Assembly (NCBI GenBank): GCA_903914535.1
Contig: CAIWPG010000029.1
Coordinates: 1-34,907 of the forward strand
Reading direction: 5' to 3'
DNA: 34,907 bases
Source of the DNA: an uncultured Oxalobacteraceae bacterium
GTDB lineage: Bacteria; Pseudomonadota; Gammaproteobacteria; Burkholderiales; Burkholderiaceae_D
Part shown: in pieces, positions 16,913 through 26,131 of the stretch
How positions within the stretch are numbered: the stretch's first letter is position 1
Layout of the letters: each line of letters opens with the position of its first letter
Translations under genes and position numbers: made by a program
Notes under the pieces: model-generated
What the model was told of the DNA's origin: nothing
Seen by the model: the letters and a program-made list of their open reading frames with translations, nothing else
Databases searched by the model: none

Positions 16913-17528
16913 GGCGGATATCCTTGAAGAATTTTTTAGTTAAGTCCCCGGCCAATACTCTGGCTGGCTCCTGATTCGCCCCCAAAGTTACTCCTTTAAC
17001 TGGCTCGGCAGATAACTGTTTAATCAAAGGTAACAGCTTTTCAGCGATCACTTCCTGAGTCACCGGCCCGACATGTTTCATACGAATAATCCCGTTTTTG
17101 TCGATCACAAAAGTTTCAGGAACACCATATACACCATAATTAATACCGACACGGCCATCCGAGTCAAATCCGGACACCGTGTAAGGATTGCCTTCATTCT
17201 GCAATAAGCCTATGCCTTCTTTACGTGTGTCCTTATAGTTAAGACCAATAATCGGCACAATCGCCTGCCTGGAGAAATCCATCAACACCGGGTGTTCTTC
17301 ACGACAAGACACACACCAGGATGCCCACACATTCAACAACCACACCTGACCCCGCATATCCTTAGGACTGATATTTTTTTGCGGATCATTTAATTGCGTC
17401 AAATTAAATTCCGGTGCCGGTTTACCAATAAAAGGCGATGGAATTTCGTGTGGATTCAAATGTAAACCAACACCAAGAAAAATACATAAAATGACAAAAA
17501 ATGCCAGGGGAAAAATAAAACGTCGCAT
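16905..17528 (-). CDS. ccmG: Thiol:disulfide interchange protein CcmG (DsbE)
   Basis: The 207-residue membrane-anchored thioredoxin-like protein reduces CcmH or apocytochrome c in the periplasm. A single N-terminal membrane helix (4-22) is followed by the thioredoxin fold with the active site WCVSC (71-75) and the cis-proline loop GVPETF (135-140). The tail after about residue 175 is longer than in many CcmG proteins and has no recognised motif. It starts 4 bases after ccmF ends and overlaps ccmH. Confidence 0.95.
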   Translation of the reverse strand: MRRFIFPLAFFVILCIFLGVGLHLNPHEIPSPFIGKPAPEFNLTQLNDPQKNISPKDMRGQVWLLNVWASWCVSCREEHPVLMDFSRQAIVPIIGLNYKDTRKEGIGLLQNEGNPYTVSGFDSDGRVGINYGVYGVPETFVIDKNGIIRMKHVGPVTQEVIAEKLLPLIKQLSAEPVKGVTLGANQEPARVLAGDLTKKFFKDIRHA

Positions 17529-17531
17529 AAT

Positions 17532-19547
17532 TTACCCCTGTACAGATTGCGATATTGCAGGAACATCTGCCACCAATACCTTATCCGGAACCGGTCTTTT
17601 TTTGCGTGAAGCAATACGATAACGACGATCGGATGCCGCCAAAAAACCACCCAGTGCAATAATCAGGCTACCGGCCCAGATCCACGCCACAAAAGGCTTA
17701 TGCTGAACACGGACAATCCAGACATCCTGCGCAGTAGCTTCCCCTAAAGACACATACAAATCACGTGTAAAACCACGATCTATCGCGGCAATAGTCATCG
17801 GCATATTTTGCACAGTAAACAAGCGTTTTTCCGGCTTCAGGGTGGTTATATGCGTATCACCACGCGTTACTTCAAAGGTACCCTGATCAGAACTGTAATT
17901 AGGCCCCTGAATTGCCTTCAGTCCGGTAAAGTGAAAGGTATAACCATGCATCGTCGTGGTATCACCCAAATGCATGCTGATATCACTGTTAGTTTCCATA
18001 CCTTTCACCAGCGTCACACCAACCACAAAAATACCAATACCGGCATGCGCGACTAACATCCCCCAATAGCTGCGTGGCTGACTCGCCATGCGCTTCCACA
18101 GGGAAGTGCCGGCCGGAGCATGCTGCAGGCGTTGCATCAGCTGCGATGCCGTTGCAAGTAAAATCCAGACTGACAATGTCAGTCCGACGACAACCATTAC
18201 TGAACTGGCCAGCAGCAAAGCAGCAACAACAGCAAACACGACACTGCTCAATGCAATCCAGCGCATACGGAATAACACTTCTTTAAAGGAAGCATCTTTC
18301 CAGCGTACAAACGGAGCTACTGCCAGCAATACTAATACCGGCAACATCAACGGCACAAACACCGCCTCAAAATACGGTGGCCCGACCGAAATTTTACCCA
18401 GATTTAAGGCATCCAGAAACAGAGGATATAGCGTACCCAATAACACGGTACCAGCCGTAGCAAGCAGCAATACGTTATTAATTAACAGCATGGATTCGCG
18501 TGAAAACATACTGAATTTTCCGCCCAGACCAACTTGCGGAGCACGCCAGGCATACAACGTTAATGCACCGCCAATAACCACCGCCAGGAATAATAAAATA
18601 AATAAACCACGACGCGGATCAGTCGCAAAAGCATGCACCGAAGTCAGTACACCGGAACGAACCAAAAAGGTGCCAAGCAACGATAAGGAGAATGCAATAA
18701 TCGCCAGTAATACGGTCCAGTTTTTAAAACTGCCGCGTTTTTCTGTCACTGCCAGTGAATGTATCAGTGCCGTACCGACCAGCCAGGGCATAAATGATGC
18801 ATTTTCTACCGCATCCCAGAACCACCAGCCTCCCCAACCCAACTCATAATAGGCCCAGAAACTACCCAAAAAGATACCCAGTGTTAAAAACATCCACGCC
18901 ACCAGCGTCCAGGGACGCGACCAGCGTGCCCAGGCAGCGTCAAGCTGACCGCCCATTAACGCCGCCAGCGCAAATGCAAATGCCACTGAAAAACCAACGT
19001 AACCCATATATAACAAAGGCGGATGAATAATCATCCCAAAATCTTGTAACAACGGATTTAAATCACGTCCGTTCAACGCACCCGGTAATAATCGCTCAAA
19101 CGGGTTTGAAGTAAACAGCATAAAACACAAAAATCCAACGCTGATCAGCCCCATTACACCTAATACCCGTGCAACCGTTTCATTCGGCAGCTGACGGCTA
19201 AATAAAGCAACGGCAAATGTCCACAACACCAGCATTTGCACCCACAATAACAAGGAACCTTCATGCCCCCCCCAGGTACCCGCGATACGGTAATAAATCG
19301 GTAGTGTTGAATTCGAATTTGCCGCGACATAAGAGACAGAAAAATCATTCGCAATAAAAGAATACACCAGACAAATAAACGCGATAGTAACAAACAGACA
19401 CTGACCAGCGGCAGCCGGTCGCGCCAGCGCCATCCAGCGGGCACCATGCTCATGGTCACAGAACGATCCTGCAATAGGAAAAACACCTTGTATCAATGCC
19501 AGGCATAAGGCCAGCATTAAGCAAAAATTACCGATTTCTGGAATCAT
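17532..19547 (-). CDS. ccmF: Heme lyase CcmF
   Basis: The 671-residue polytopic protein joins heme delivered by CcmE to the apocytochrome. It has about 15 membrane helices. The WWD heme-handling domain is at about 238-256 (GWGGWWFWDAVENASFMPWL), with TWGGHEGS (91-98) and conserved histidines such as HPP (175-177) nearby. The large periplasmic loop and the final helix near residue 630-645 are present, so the gene looks intact. It overlaps ccmE by 4 bases (ATGA). Confidence 0.97.
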   Translation of the reverse strand: MIPEIGNFCLMLALCLALIQGVFPIAGSFCDHEHGARWMALARPAAAGQCLFVTIAFICLVYSFIANDFSVSYVAANSNSTLPIYYRIAGTWGGHEGSLLLWVQMLVLWTFAVALFSRQLPNETVARVLGVMGLISVGFLCFMLFTSNPFERLLPGALNGRDLNPLLQDFGMIIHPPLLYMGYVGFSVAFAFALAALMGGQLDAAWARWSRPWTLVAWMFLTLGIFLGSFWAYYELGWGGWWFWDAVENASFMPWLVGTALIHSLAVTEKRGSFKNWTVLLAIIAFSLSLLGTFLVRSGVLTSVHAFATDPRRGLFILLFLAVVIGGALTLYAWRAPQVGLGGKFSMFSRESMLLINNVLLLATAGTVLLGTLYPLFLDALNLGKISVGPPYFEAVFVPLMLPVLVLLAVAPFVRWKDASFKEVLFRMRWIALSSVVFAVVAALLLASSVMVVVGLTLSVWILLATASQLMQRLQHAPAGTSLWKRMASQPRSYWGMLVAHAGIGIFVVGVTLVKGMETNSDISMHLGDTTTMHGYTFHFTGLKAIQGPNYSSDQGTFEVTRGDTHITTLKPEKRLFTVQNMPMTIAAIDRGFTRDLYVSLGEATAQDVWIVRVQHKPFVAWIWAGSLIIALGGFLAASDRRYRIASRKKRPVPDKVLVADVPAISQSVQG

Positions 19548-20026
19548 TTGACACTCTTTTGGTTACTATCGGTAAGCACGGTAGCTCCGATTGATTTATT
19601 TGCTTCTTTTGCTTTTTTCAAAGCATAAGCCGCATCCGGCGGCATGTAATTTTCATCATGTTTAGCCAGCACATCTTCAGCAATAAATAAGGCATTTCCC
19701 GACAGTTTTCCCTGCACGACAACTCCTTTGCCTTCTTTAAACAGATCAGGCAAAATGCCGCGATAGTTAACCCGGATGTGCCTGGCCGTATCCGTCACCA
19801 TAAAACTCACCGTCACACCATCGGGCTGACGCGACAAGCTGCCGGCCTCCACCAGGCCGCCCATCCGAAAATTAGTACCCTGCGGTGCTTCTCCGGCCAA
19901 AATCTGCGTAGGTGTAAAAAAGAACACCAGGTTTTTCTTAAATGCCGATAACACCAGCATTGCCGCCAGGCCTAACGCTGCCAGACCTGCCACGATCAGT
20001 ATCAGACGTTTATGTCTTGATTTCAT
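19544..20026 (-). CDS. ccmE: Heme chaperone CcmE
   Basis: The 160-residue periplasmic heme chaperone is anchored by one helix (about 8-27) and carries an OB-fold. The heme-binding histidine is H123 in AKHDENYMPPD, with Y127 in the conserved HxxxY. It receives heme from CcmC/D with the CcmAB ATPase and passes it to CcmF. It starts one base after the ccmD stop. Confidence 0.97.
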   Translation of the reverse strand: MKSRHKRLILIVAGLAALGLAAMLVLSAFKKNLVFFFTPTQILAGEAPQGTNFRMGGLVEAGSLSRQPDGVTVSFMVTDTARHIRVNYRGILPDLFKEGKGVVVQGKLSGNALFIAEDVLAKHDENYMPPDAAYALKKAKEANKSIGATVLTDSNQKSVK

Positions 20027-20027
20027 C

Positions 20028-20312
20028 TTATATTCCCCGTCTGTGCGACCCGGTCGCCGTAGTATTTTCTGAACTTCTTTCTGCGTTTTTTTCCGTCGGT
20101 CTTGTTATATTCGCTGCTTTACCAGCCCTGCGACTTGCCTTATCCGCCAGTCTGCCGGCCTGACGCAGCTGAGATTCTATAGTGGCCGTACGCATTTTTA
20201 CCAGCAGAACCTCACCGGTCAAAAAGATCGCAAAGACCAGCACCGAACCCCATACATAAAGAGCGTAACCGCCCATAGCAAAAAAATCCGCCCAGCTACT
20301 CCACCAACTCAT
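20028..20312 (-). CDS. ccmD: CcmD, with an extended C-terminus
   Basis: CcmD is a small membrane protein that stabilises the CcmC-CcmE heme complex and helps release holo-CcmE. Here residues 1-40 fit the family (FFAMGGYALYVWGSVLVFAI, one helix). The protein is 94 residues, whereas about 50-70 is usual; the extra tail after about residue 50 is charged and low in complexity (RR, TRPTEKNAERSS). It overlaps ccmC by 4 bases. Confidence 0.9.
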   Translation of the reverse strand: MSWWSSWADFFAMGGYALYVWGSVLVFAIFLTGEVLLVKMRTATIESQLRQAGRLADKASRRAGKAANITRPTEKNAERSSENTTATGSHRRGI

Positions 20313-21136
20313 GTCTGACTCCCCGTCTGTTCATTACCGGCCACCACCTGATTTTTTCTGCCAGGCACAGTTAACTGTCTGACCCAGTCAGCATGACGAT
20401 CACGCTCCAGCATAATGCAACGCACCCGCAACAAGGTCATCGCAATGGAATATGACCAGCAAGCTAAGGCCAGAATCAACATACCCAACAACATCGTCAT
20501 CGCCATACTTGGTGCGCTTTGCATATTAATCGACGAGCCCTGATGCAGCGTATTCCACCATTGCACCGAAAAATAAATAATCGGAACATTAATCACACCA
20601 ACCAGCGCCAGCACCGCACCCGCTTTATCTGCACGACGAGCATCATCAATAGATGACTGTAAAGCCATGAAGCCAATATATAAAAACAATAAAATCAGCT
20701 CTGAAGTCAGACGTGCATCCCATACCCACCAGGCCCCCCAGGTCGGCCGTCCCCACAAAGCACCGGTCCACAGAGCCAGGAAAGTAAACATAGCTCCGGT
20801 AGGCGCCAGTGCACTAGCCATCATCGAAGACAGCCGCGTATTAAAAATCAACCCCACCGCTGCCCAAAACGCCATCACCAGATAAATAAACATCGACATC
20901 CAGGCGGCAGGCACATGCAAAAAAATAATACGATAAGCGTCACCCTGCACCCGATCAGTGGGCGCAAGCACAAATCCAACGTATAAACCCGCCACCCCCA
21001 ATAAAATAGCCACGGCGGTAAACCACGGCAGCAGCTTACCGGCCAGCGGATAAAACACAGAAGGTGACGCGTATTTAAACCAGCTAAACCGATTTATTTC
21101 CGGCTTATCCGAACCTGTGGTGTTAGAAATGGACAC
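20309..21136 (-). CDS. ccmC: Heme exporter/handling protein CcmC
   Basis: The polytopic protein binds heme at the periplasmic face and loads CcmE. It has six membrane helices and the WWD signature PTWGAWWVWDARLTSE (about 134-149), flanked by the conserved histidines in FLHVPAAW (about 75-82) and the LHQGSS loop. The start is uncertain. A TTG at 21145 is only 2 bases from GGAG, while a GTG at 21136 is 11 bases from it and is preferred here; the difference is three residues. A 200-base gap separates it from ccmB, unlike the tight packing downstream. Confidence 0.94.
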   Translation of the reverse strand: MSISNTTGSDKPEINRFSWFKYASPSVFYPLAGKLLPWFTAVAILLGVAGLYVGFVLAPTDRVQGDAYRIIFLHVPAAWMSMFIYLVMAFWAAVGLIFNTRLSSMMASALAPTGAMFTFLALWTGALWGRPTWGAWWVWDARLTSELILLFLYIGFMALQSSIDDARRADKAGAVLALVGVINVPIIYFSVQWWNTLHQGSSINMQSAPSMAMTMLLGMLILALACWSYSIAMTLLRVRCIMLERDRHADWVRQLTVPGRKNQVVAGNEQTGSQT

Positions 21137-21196
21137 GACTGACAATACTCCAAAAAATGATTAACTCAGATAAATTGGTTGCAACGCGATATAAGC

Positions 21197-21334
21197 TTAA
21201 CACCAATATAAATAGTGTATTTGAGCCTGCGATTGAAGCGGCGATTCAAGCGGTAGCGGAGCCGGATAAAACAGGGATAAATCCGGACTGACCTGATGAG
21301 CATCAGCCAAGCCTGACGCACAAAATAGCACCAT
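21197..21334 (-). CDS. Possible 45-residue ORF in the ccmB-ccmC gap
   Basis: An ATG at 21334 follows the ccmB stop by a few bases with AAGG upstream, and the frame runs for 45 codons (MVLFCASGLADAHQV...). It has no recognised motif, and its later half covers an imperfect 12-base tandem repeat, gcgattgaagcg/gcgattcaagcg, at about 21230-21253. Coding is possible but not supported by homology that I can recognise. Confidence 0.2.
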   Translation of the reverse strand: MVLFCASGLADAHQVSPDLSLFYPAPLPLESPLQSQAQIHYLYWC

Positions 21335-21339
21335 GCGCC

Positions 21340-22008
21340 TTATTCCAGCGAAATGCGTAATGCCGCCGCCGTTGCCCATGGTGCCAGAGCGACAGCAGCA
21401 GCCAATATTCCACCCAACAGCAATAAGTGAGCACTGGCTCCCATGCCGCTTGCCTGTGCACCAACCGCACCGGCACCAAAAATCAGTACAGGAATATAAA
21501 GTGGCAACACCAGCAAGGATACCAGCACGCCGCCGCCGCGTACTCCCAGGGTTAATGCCGCGCCGATCGCACCGATCAGGCTTAATACCGGGGTTCCCAA
21601 TAGCAGGGTATAAAACAATACCGCAACAGAATCAAGCGGCAAAGCAAACTGAACTGCCAGCAAAGGAGCCAATATCACCAGCGGCAAGCCGGATACCAGC
21701 CAGTGTGCGATAACCTTGCCAATAACAATAATGGTAAGTGGCTCAGGTGACAACAGCATTTGTTCCAGCGTGCCATCAGTATAATCATGTGCAAATAAAC
21801 GTCCCAAGGCCAGCATCGATGCAAGCAAAGCAGCCACCCAAAGGATACCGGGAGCCATAGTGCGCAATAAGGCCGGTTCCGGCCCCACACCCAGAGGAAA
21901 CAAAGTCACAACAATAATAAAAAAGAATAAAGTATTCAACACATCCGAGCGGCGCCGGAATGCCAGCAACAAATCGCGTTGAATCACGCACTTCAGGGTC
22001 TTCAGCAT
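21340..22008 (-). CDS. ccmB: Heme exporter protein CcmB (ABC permease)
   Basis: The 222-residue membrane subunit pairs with CcmA to form the ABC transporter that drives heme release from the CcmC-CcmE complex. It has six hydrophobic helices and family motifs RDLLLAFRRRSDVLN at the N-terminus, LLASMLALGRLFAHDYTDGT (about 60-80) and GTPVLSLIGAIGAALTLG in the second half. GGTGAG precedes the ATG, which overlaps the ccmA end by 7 bases. Confidence 0.95.
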   Translation of the reverse strand: MLKTLKCVIQRDLLLAFRRRSDVLNTLFFFIIVVTLFPLGVGPEPALLRTMAPGILWVAALLASMLALGRLFAHDYTDGTLEQMLLSPEPLTIIVIGKVIAHWLVSGLPLVILAPLLAVQFALPLDSVAVLFYTLLLGTPVLSLIGAIGAALTLGVRGGGVLVSLLVLPLYIPVLIFGAGAVGAQASGMGASAHLLLLGGILAAAVALAPWATAAALRISLE

Positions 22009-22637
22009 AGCTCACCCTGCGTCAAATCAAATCGCAAAAAACGGCGTGCATTTAATGTTACTTCCTGATGGGTCGTGTAAATCACCATCCCGCCCTGCAA
22101 CAAATGAGCACTGATAATGGCACACAAGGTATCAACAGCCTGTACATCCAGTGCGGTAAATGGTTCATCCAGTATCCATAAAGGCGTGTGTCGGCCAAAT
22201 TGCAGACGCGCCAGCGCCACCCGTTTACGCTGCCCCTGTGAAAGTGAACGTGTCGGCAAATCAGCGGCATGATCCAATCCCAACAGCTCGAGCGCATCAT
22301 ACGCCTCTTCGCGACTAACCGGATGCCCCGATAAAACGGAAGCAATCACAACGTTTTCCCAGGCGATCAGGTCATCCTTCACGCCATTGGCATGTCCCAG
22401 ATACAGTAACTGACTGCCAAATTCTTCGCGTGACCGGCGTATATCCACGCCATTCCAGCGCACTTCACCCTCTGCGGGGGCAGACAAGCCGCACAACATG
22501 CGCAACAAACTGGTCTTACCACTGCCATTAGTGCCCGCTACATGCATAGCGTCACCGGCCTGAATTTCCAGGTTAACATTACTGAATAACTGACGCTCGC
22601 CACGAGTGCAAGCGAGCCCTGCTACTTGCAAAGTCAT
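22002..22637 (-). CDS. ccmA: Cytochrome c biogenesis ATP-binding protein CcmA
   Basis: The 211-residue ABC ATPase has Walker A GTNGSGKT (35-42), the signature LSQGQ (132-136) and Walker B WILDEP (154-159). It energises CcmB for holo-CcmE release. It is the first gene of the ccm run, with GGGAGA just upstream of the ATG. The 221 bases between it and the Crp/Fnr gene should hold its promoter, but I see no clear FNR-type box there. Confidence 0.96.
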   Translation of the reverse strand: MTLQVAGLACTRGERQLFSNVNLEIQAGDAMHVAGTNGSGKTSLLRMLCGLSAPAEGEVRWNGVDIRRSREEFGSQLLYLGHANGVKDDLIAWENVVIASVLSGHPVSREEAYDALELLGLDHAADLPTRSLSQGQRKRVALARLQFGRHTPLWILDEPFTALDVQAVDTLCAIISAHLLQGGMVIYTTHQEVTLNARRFLRFDLTQGELC

Positions 22638-22858
22638 CGCACTTCTCCCTTAGGCGCTGATGGTACAACAAGATCATTGGGTACTGAAAGAAACTATTCA
22701 ACTTAGTTAGTGAAATAATCGAGTAAGTTAATTAGCCGGACAGGCTACTGCGCCAGGCAGCCAGATAGCGTTAGCAAGATGAAAGTCACTATTGATCTAT
22801 CCGGTCTGTACCGGAAAACAGAGAAATTTAACGCATTTGGGCTGATGCAAAAATCAAA

Positions 22859-23548
22859 TTAACCCACATTTTGCAGTCCGGTAAAATCACAGATCGCAAT
22901 ATCGCGACCATTGACTGTAATGAGTTTATTTTCACTCAAATCATGCAAAATGCGTGAAAAATGCTCAGGAGTGAGATTCAGGCGTGATGCAATCACCATT
23001 TTACTGACCGGTAAAGTCACGGTACTGCCGTTTTGTACATCGTCATCTTTAAGTAAGTAACCAATAACGCGCTGGGTACCGGAACGCAAAGAAATAGCCT
23101 CCACATCAGCGACGACCCCATGCAGGCGGCGACTGAGACTGGCCAGCATTTTACGTGAAAATTGTGTGTCTCGTTCCAACCCGGCAAAAATCACTTCTTT
23201 AGAAATATGTAACAACATCGTGTCCTCTAAGGCCTGTGCGGTCACTATATAAGGCTTTTCCATAAACATCAGTGCTTCACCAAAACTATGACTCGGACCA
23301 ACTATCTCCACGACTTTTTCACTTCCCTGTGCTGAGCTCACGGACAATTTAACCTGTCCGTAAATCACAGTATGAAAACCCACGCACAAATCACCCCGCT
23401 TAAACAGAATATTCCCGCTCTCGACGCGCAGCTCCGTCACACCGGTAGCGATTAAATCCAACTCGGACTCAGTCATCGCACCAAACAGGGGTAAATTGGC
23501 TAAAAATTGCCGCACATCAATTTGTTTTTTTAACATTCCAGGTTCCAT
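22859..23548 (-). CDS. dnr: Crp/Fnr-family regulator, Dnr-like (probable NO/nitrite-response activator)
   Basis: The 229-residue protein has an N-terminal cyclic-nucleotide-binding-like sensor domain (residues 12-150), a long dimer helix (about 125-155: SRKMLASLSRRLHGVVADVE) and a C-terminal helix-turn-helix with VIASRLNLTPEHFSRIL. The E-x-x-S-R recognition core matches proteins that bind TTGAT-N4-ATCAA sites. The four cysteines that hold the iron-sulfur cluster in FNR are absent, which fits the heme- or NO-sensing Dnr group. It diverges from nirK, whose promoter has such a site. I infer that it activates the nirK and ubi/hemerythrin operons. The ATG at 23536 is an alternative start. Confidence 0.85.
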   Translation of the reverse strand: MEPGMLKKQIDVRQFLANLPLFGAMTESELDLIATGVTELRVESGNILFKRGDLCVGFHTVIYGQVKLSVSSAQGSEKVVEIVGPSHSFGEALMFMEKPYIVTAQALEDTMLLHISKEVIFAGLERDTQFSRKMLASLSRRLHGVVADVEAISLRSGTQRVIGYLLKDDDVQNGSTVTLPVSKMVIASRLNLTPEHFSRILHDLSENKLITVNGRDIAICDFTGLQNVG

Positions 23549-23758
23549 ACGCTGTCACAAGCTCAAAAATGGCAGAATTTTTTTAATCACACCTTATTAT
23601 TCCTGCCTTATTTCGATATTAATTCAATACGATTTCTGCTTTACGTTTTCCACAACAGACAGCGCTTACACATCGCTACCGCAGTGTAACAGATCAGCAA
23701 GCGGGCAAGTTATCCCCCAAATAAGGACCTCAGACGCATTATTTAAAATCAAATTCGC
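23549..23758. other. Intergenic region between dnr and nirK, upstream part
   Basis: This part of the 310-base divergent gap has no gene that I can support. It is AT-rich and should hold the dnr promoter, but I see no strong -10/-35 pair or second FNR-type box pointing towards dnr. The nirK control elements follow at 23759-23840. Confidence 0.4.
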
Positions 23759-23800
23759 TTAACTTGCATCAATGATTTTTAGAGTAGCTCCCCGTATTGT
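23759..23800 (+). promoter_or_regulatory. nirK promoter: FNR/Dnr-type box and -10
   Basis: TTAAC-ttgc-ATCAA (23759-23772) matches 8 of 10 positions of the FNR/Dnr consensus TTGAT-N4-ATCAA. A -10 box, TATTGT, lies at 23795-23800, which predicts a start near 23807. The box centre (23765.5) is then at -41.5, the class II activator position. A small stem, CAGCCA-gataa-TGGCTG (23824-23840), sits in the leader before AAGGA. Confidence 0.7.
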
Positions 23801-23858
23801 GCTATCTGTCAATTAATTAAAAACAGCCAGATAATGGCTGAACCTCAAGGATATTGCT

Positions 23859-25334
23859 ATGAGCCGCACGATCAGCAGATTTTCCAGGCTAATAATCGCC
23901 TGCAGCATGTTTACAGGTTTTATCCTATCCTCACAACCAACCCGGGCAGCAGGTACCGGTGCGCAAGATATCCCGACCATACACGCTATATTAACCAGTC
24001 CGCCTAACGTCCCGCCACCGACACACCGCAGTTCACCCGCAAAAGTAATCGTAGAACTTGAGGTTGTAGAAAAAGAAATGGCAATATCCGAAGGTGTCAA
24101 ATACATGTTCTGGACGTTTGGCGGCACCGTCCCGGGTAGTTTTATCCGGGTACGTCAGGGAGATACGGTCGAATTTCATCTGAAAAACAATCCCGGCAAT
24201 AAAATGCCGCACAATATTGATCTGCACGGCGTTACCGGGCCGGGTGGCGGAGCGGCATCCAGCTTTACCGCGCCGGGACATGAATCGCAATTCACCTTCA
24301 AAGCATTAAACGAGGGTATTTTCGTTTACCACTGCGCGACGGCTCCTGTTGGCATGCATATTGCCAATGGTATGTACGGCATGATATTGGTCGAACCACC
24401 CAAAGGACTCACTCCGGTTGACCACGAATATTACGTTATGCAGGGTGATTTTTATACCAGCGGCAAATACAGGGAAAAAGGCCTGCAACCATTTGATATG
24501 GAAAAAGCCATCGATGAAAGACCGAGCTACGTCTTATTCAACGGCGCTGAAGGATCACTCACCGGAGAAAAAGCACTGACAGCAAAAACGGACCAAAAAA
24601 TCCGTATTTTTATCGGCAACGGCGGCCCTAACCTGGTATCAAGTTTTCACATTATCGGCACTATCTTTGATAAAGTGCGCTATGAAGGCGGTTCCAATTT
24701 TCAAAAAAATGTACAGACCACTCTTATCCCATCCGGCGGTGCTGCCGTCGTTGAATTTAAAACGCCGGTACCCGGCAGTTATGTCATGGTCGATCATTCG
24801 ATTTTCCGGGCATTTAACAAAGGCGCTCTGGCTATTCTGAAAGTGGACGGACCAGCTAAAAAAGACATTTACTCCGGAAAAGAACTGGATTCAGTCTATC
24901 TGGGTGACCGTGCTCAGGCTAATCTGGGAGCGGTGAGCATCGCCAGCAAAGCTGCAGAACAGGGCACGCTGACAATACAGGATCAAATTAATGCAGGAGC
25001 ACAACTCTTTGCCGGTACCTGTTCGGTATGCCACCAAACAAATGGTGCTGGTCTGCCGGGTGTATTTCCGCCCTTAGCCGGATCAACTTTCCTGAACGCT
25101 AACCCGCAACGTGCTATTGGTATTCTGCTGCATGGATTAACGGGGAAAATCAATGTCAATGGTAATGAATTCGACTCTGTCATGCCTTCCATGTCACAAT
25201 TAAACGACGATGAAGTCGCCAACATCCTGACTTATGTACTGAATAGCTGGAACAACAAAGGAGCTCGTATCAGCGCCAGTGATGTAAAAGCAGAACGGGC
25301 AAAATCAGTGACGGCTGCACCGGCGGGACATTAA
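23859..25334 (+). CDS. nirK: Copper nitrite reductase with C-terminal cytochrome c domain
   Basis: The 491-residue periplasmic enzyme reduces nitrite to nitric oxide. After a signal peptide (about 1-31) come two cupredoxin domains. Type 1 copper ligands are H118, C159, H167 and M172 ([23 protein letters not shown]). Type 2 ligands are H123, H158 and H313. The catalytic Asp is D121 and the catalytic His H264 (SSFHIIG). A class I cytochrome c domain follows, with CSVCH (388-392) and an axial Met in VMPSM (442 or 445), so the electron donor is tethered as in the three-domain Ralstonia-type NirK. It needs the Ccm system encoded just beside it. It is followed after 2 bases by nirV. Confidence 0.96.
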   Translation: MSRTISRFSRLIIACSMFTGFILSSQPTRAAGTGAQDIPTIHAILTSPPNVPPPTHRSSPAKVIVELEVVEKEMAISEGVKYMFWTFGGTVPGSFIRVRQGDTVEFHLKNNPGNKMPHNIDLHGVTGPGGGAASSFTAPGHESQFTFKALNEGIFVYHCATAPVGMHIANGMYGMILVEPPKGLTPVDHEYYVMQGDFYTSGKYREKGLQPFDMEKAIDERPSYVLFNGAEGSLTGEKALTAKTDQKIRIFIGNGGPNLVSSFHIIGTIFDKVRYEGGSNFQKNVQTTLIPSGGAAVVEFKTPVPGSYVMVDHSIFRAFNKGALAILKVDGPAKKDIYSGKELDSVYLGDRAQANLGAVSIASKAAEQGTLTIQDQINAGAQLFAGTCSVCHQTNGAGLPGVFPPLAGSTFLNANPQRAIGILLHGLTGKINVNGNEFDSVMPSMSQLNDDEVANILTYVLNSWNNKGARISASDVKAERAKSVTAAPAGH

Positions 25335-25336
25335 TC

Positions 25337-26131
25337 ATGAAACCAGCCTGCATCGTGGCATACCGCAGTATGCTGCTTGCCGCCCTGTTGGCAGGGTCCG
25401 GCGCCATAGCTGCAAACTACCTGCCGATTCCTCAATCAACATTACAAAGCGTCGTACCAGGCTCAGTACTCAATAAACCAACACTGGTACCAGGTTTTGA
25501 GATGAGAACCACCCCTGTTTCTTACGCAGAATACGCAGAGTTCCTGCGTGCCAGCCCGAAATGGCAACGTACCGCCATTCCCGCCCTGTTTGCGGATGAA
25601 CTCTATCTGCACCGATGGGAAAACGCTACCGAACCCGGTGCCTGGGCCAGCCCGGCGCAAGAGGTCACCAGTGTCAGCTGGTTTGCCGCCCAGGCGTATT
25701 GCGCCAGCGAACATGCCCGTCTGCCCAACTGGGCAGAATGGGAGCTGGTTGCTGCCGCAGATGAAACACACGCCGATGCGCGGGGAGACCCTGCCTGGCG
25801 TGCCCGAATACTTTCCTGGTACGCTGCACCTGCTAATGCATCGGCAATCCCGCCGGACAGCCCCCCCAACTACTACGGAATTCGCGATATGCACGGCGTA
25901 ATCTGGGAGTGGGTCAACGACTTTAATGCACTCTTAATCAGTGCTGACAGTCGGGTACAGGGTAGTGCCGACAAACTCCAGTTTTGCGGAGCAGGTGCAG
26001 ATAATCTGCAATTTAAAGAAAATTATGCGGTGCTCATGCGCGTAGCCTTATTGTCTTCGCTCACCGGTGCCAGCACCACAGATAATCTGGGATTCCGGTG
26101 TGCCCGCTCTCCCGCAGAGGAAAAAAAATGA
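25337..26131 (+). CDS. nirV: NirV-like protein, FGE-sulfatase (SUMF1) domain
   Basis: The 264-residue exported protein has a signal peptide (about 1-25, ending IAA) and a formylglycine-generating-enzyme-like fold: FEMRTTPVSYAEYAEFL, EVTSVSWFAAQAYC, RLPNWAEWELVAAA, GIRDMHGVIWEWVNDF and the final GFRCAR. NirV genes sit next to nirK in several denitrifiers and are thought to aid NirK maturation, but the reaction is not known. The catalytic cysteine pair of true FGE is not clearly kept near the C-terminus, so sulfatase activation is unlikely. It lies 2 bases after nirK and overlaps the SCO gene by 4 bases. Confidence 0.85.
   Translation: MKPACIVAYRSMLLAALLAGSGAIAANYLPIPQSTLQSVVPGSVLNKPTLVPGFEMRTTPVSYAEYAEFLRASPKWQRTAIPALFADELYLHRWENATEPGAWASPAQEVTSVSWFAAQAYCASEHARLPNWAEWELVAAADETHADARGDPAWRARILSWYAAPANASAIPPDSPPNYYGIRDMHGVIWEWVNDFNALLISADSRVQGSADKLQFCGAGADNLQFKENYAVLMRVALLSSLTGASTTDNLGFRCARSPAEEKK

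Noticed and set aside
18088-18849. A 253-codon plus-strand open frame opposite ccmF
   Set aside because: It is antisense to the well-conserved ccmF, has no domain and is rich in N, T and R, as expected from a reversed membrane-protein gene.
22800-22815. TCCGGT-ctgt-ACCGGA dyad between dnr and ccmA
   Set aside because: The stem is only 6 bp and has no T-run, so it is not called a terminator, and no regulator is known for it.
22638-22858. Possible FNR/Dnr box in front of ccmA
   Set aside because: TTGAT and ATCAA half-sites occur singly but none pairs with a second half at the right spacing.
25463-25901. Long frames on both strands inside nirV
   Set aside because: They are shadows of nirV, whose FGE-type motifs are unambiguous.
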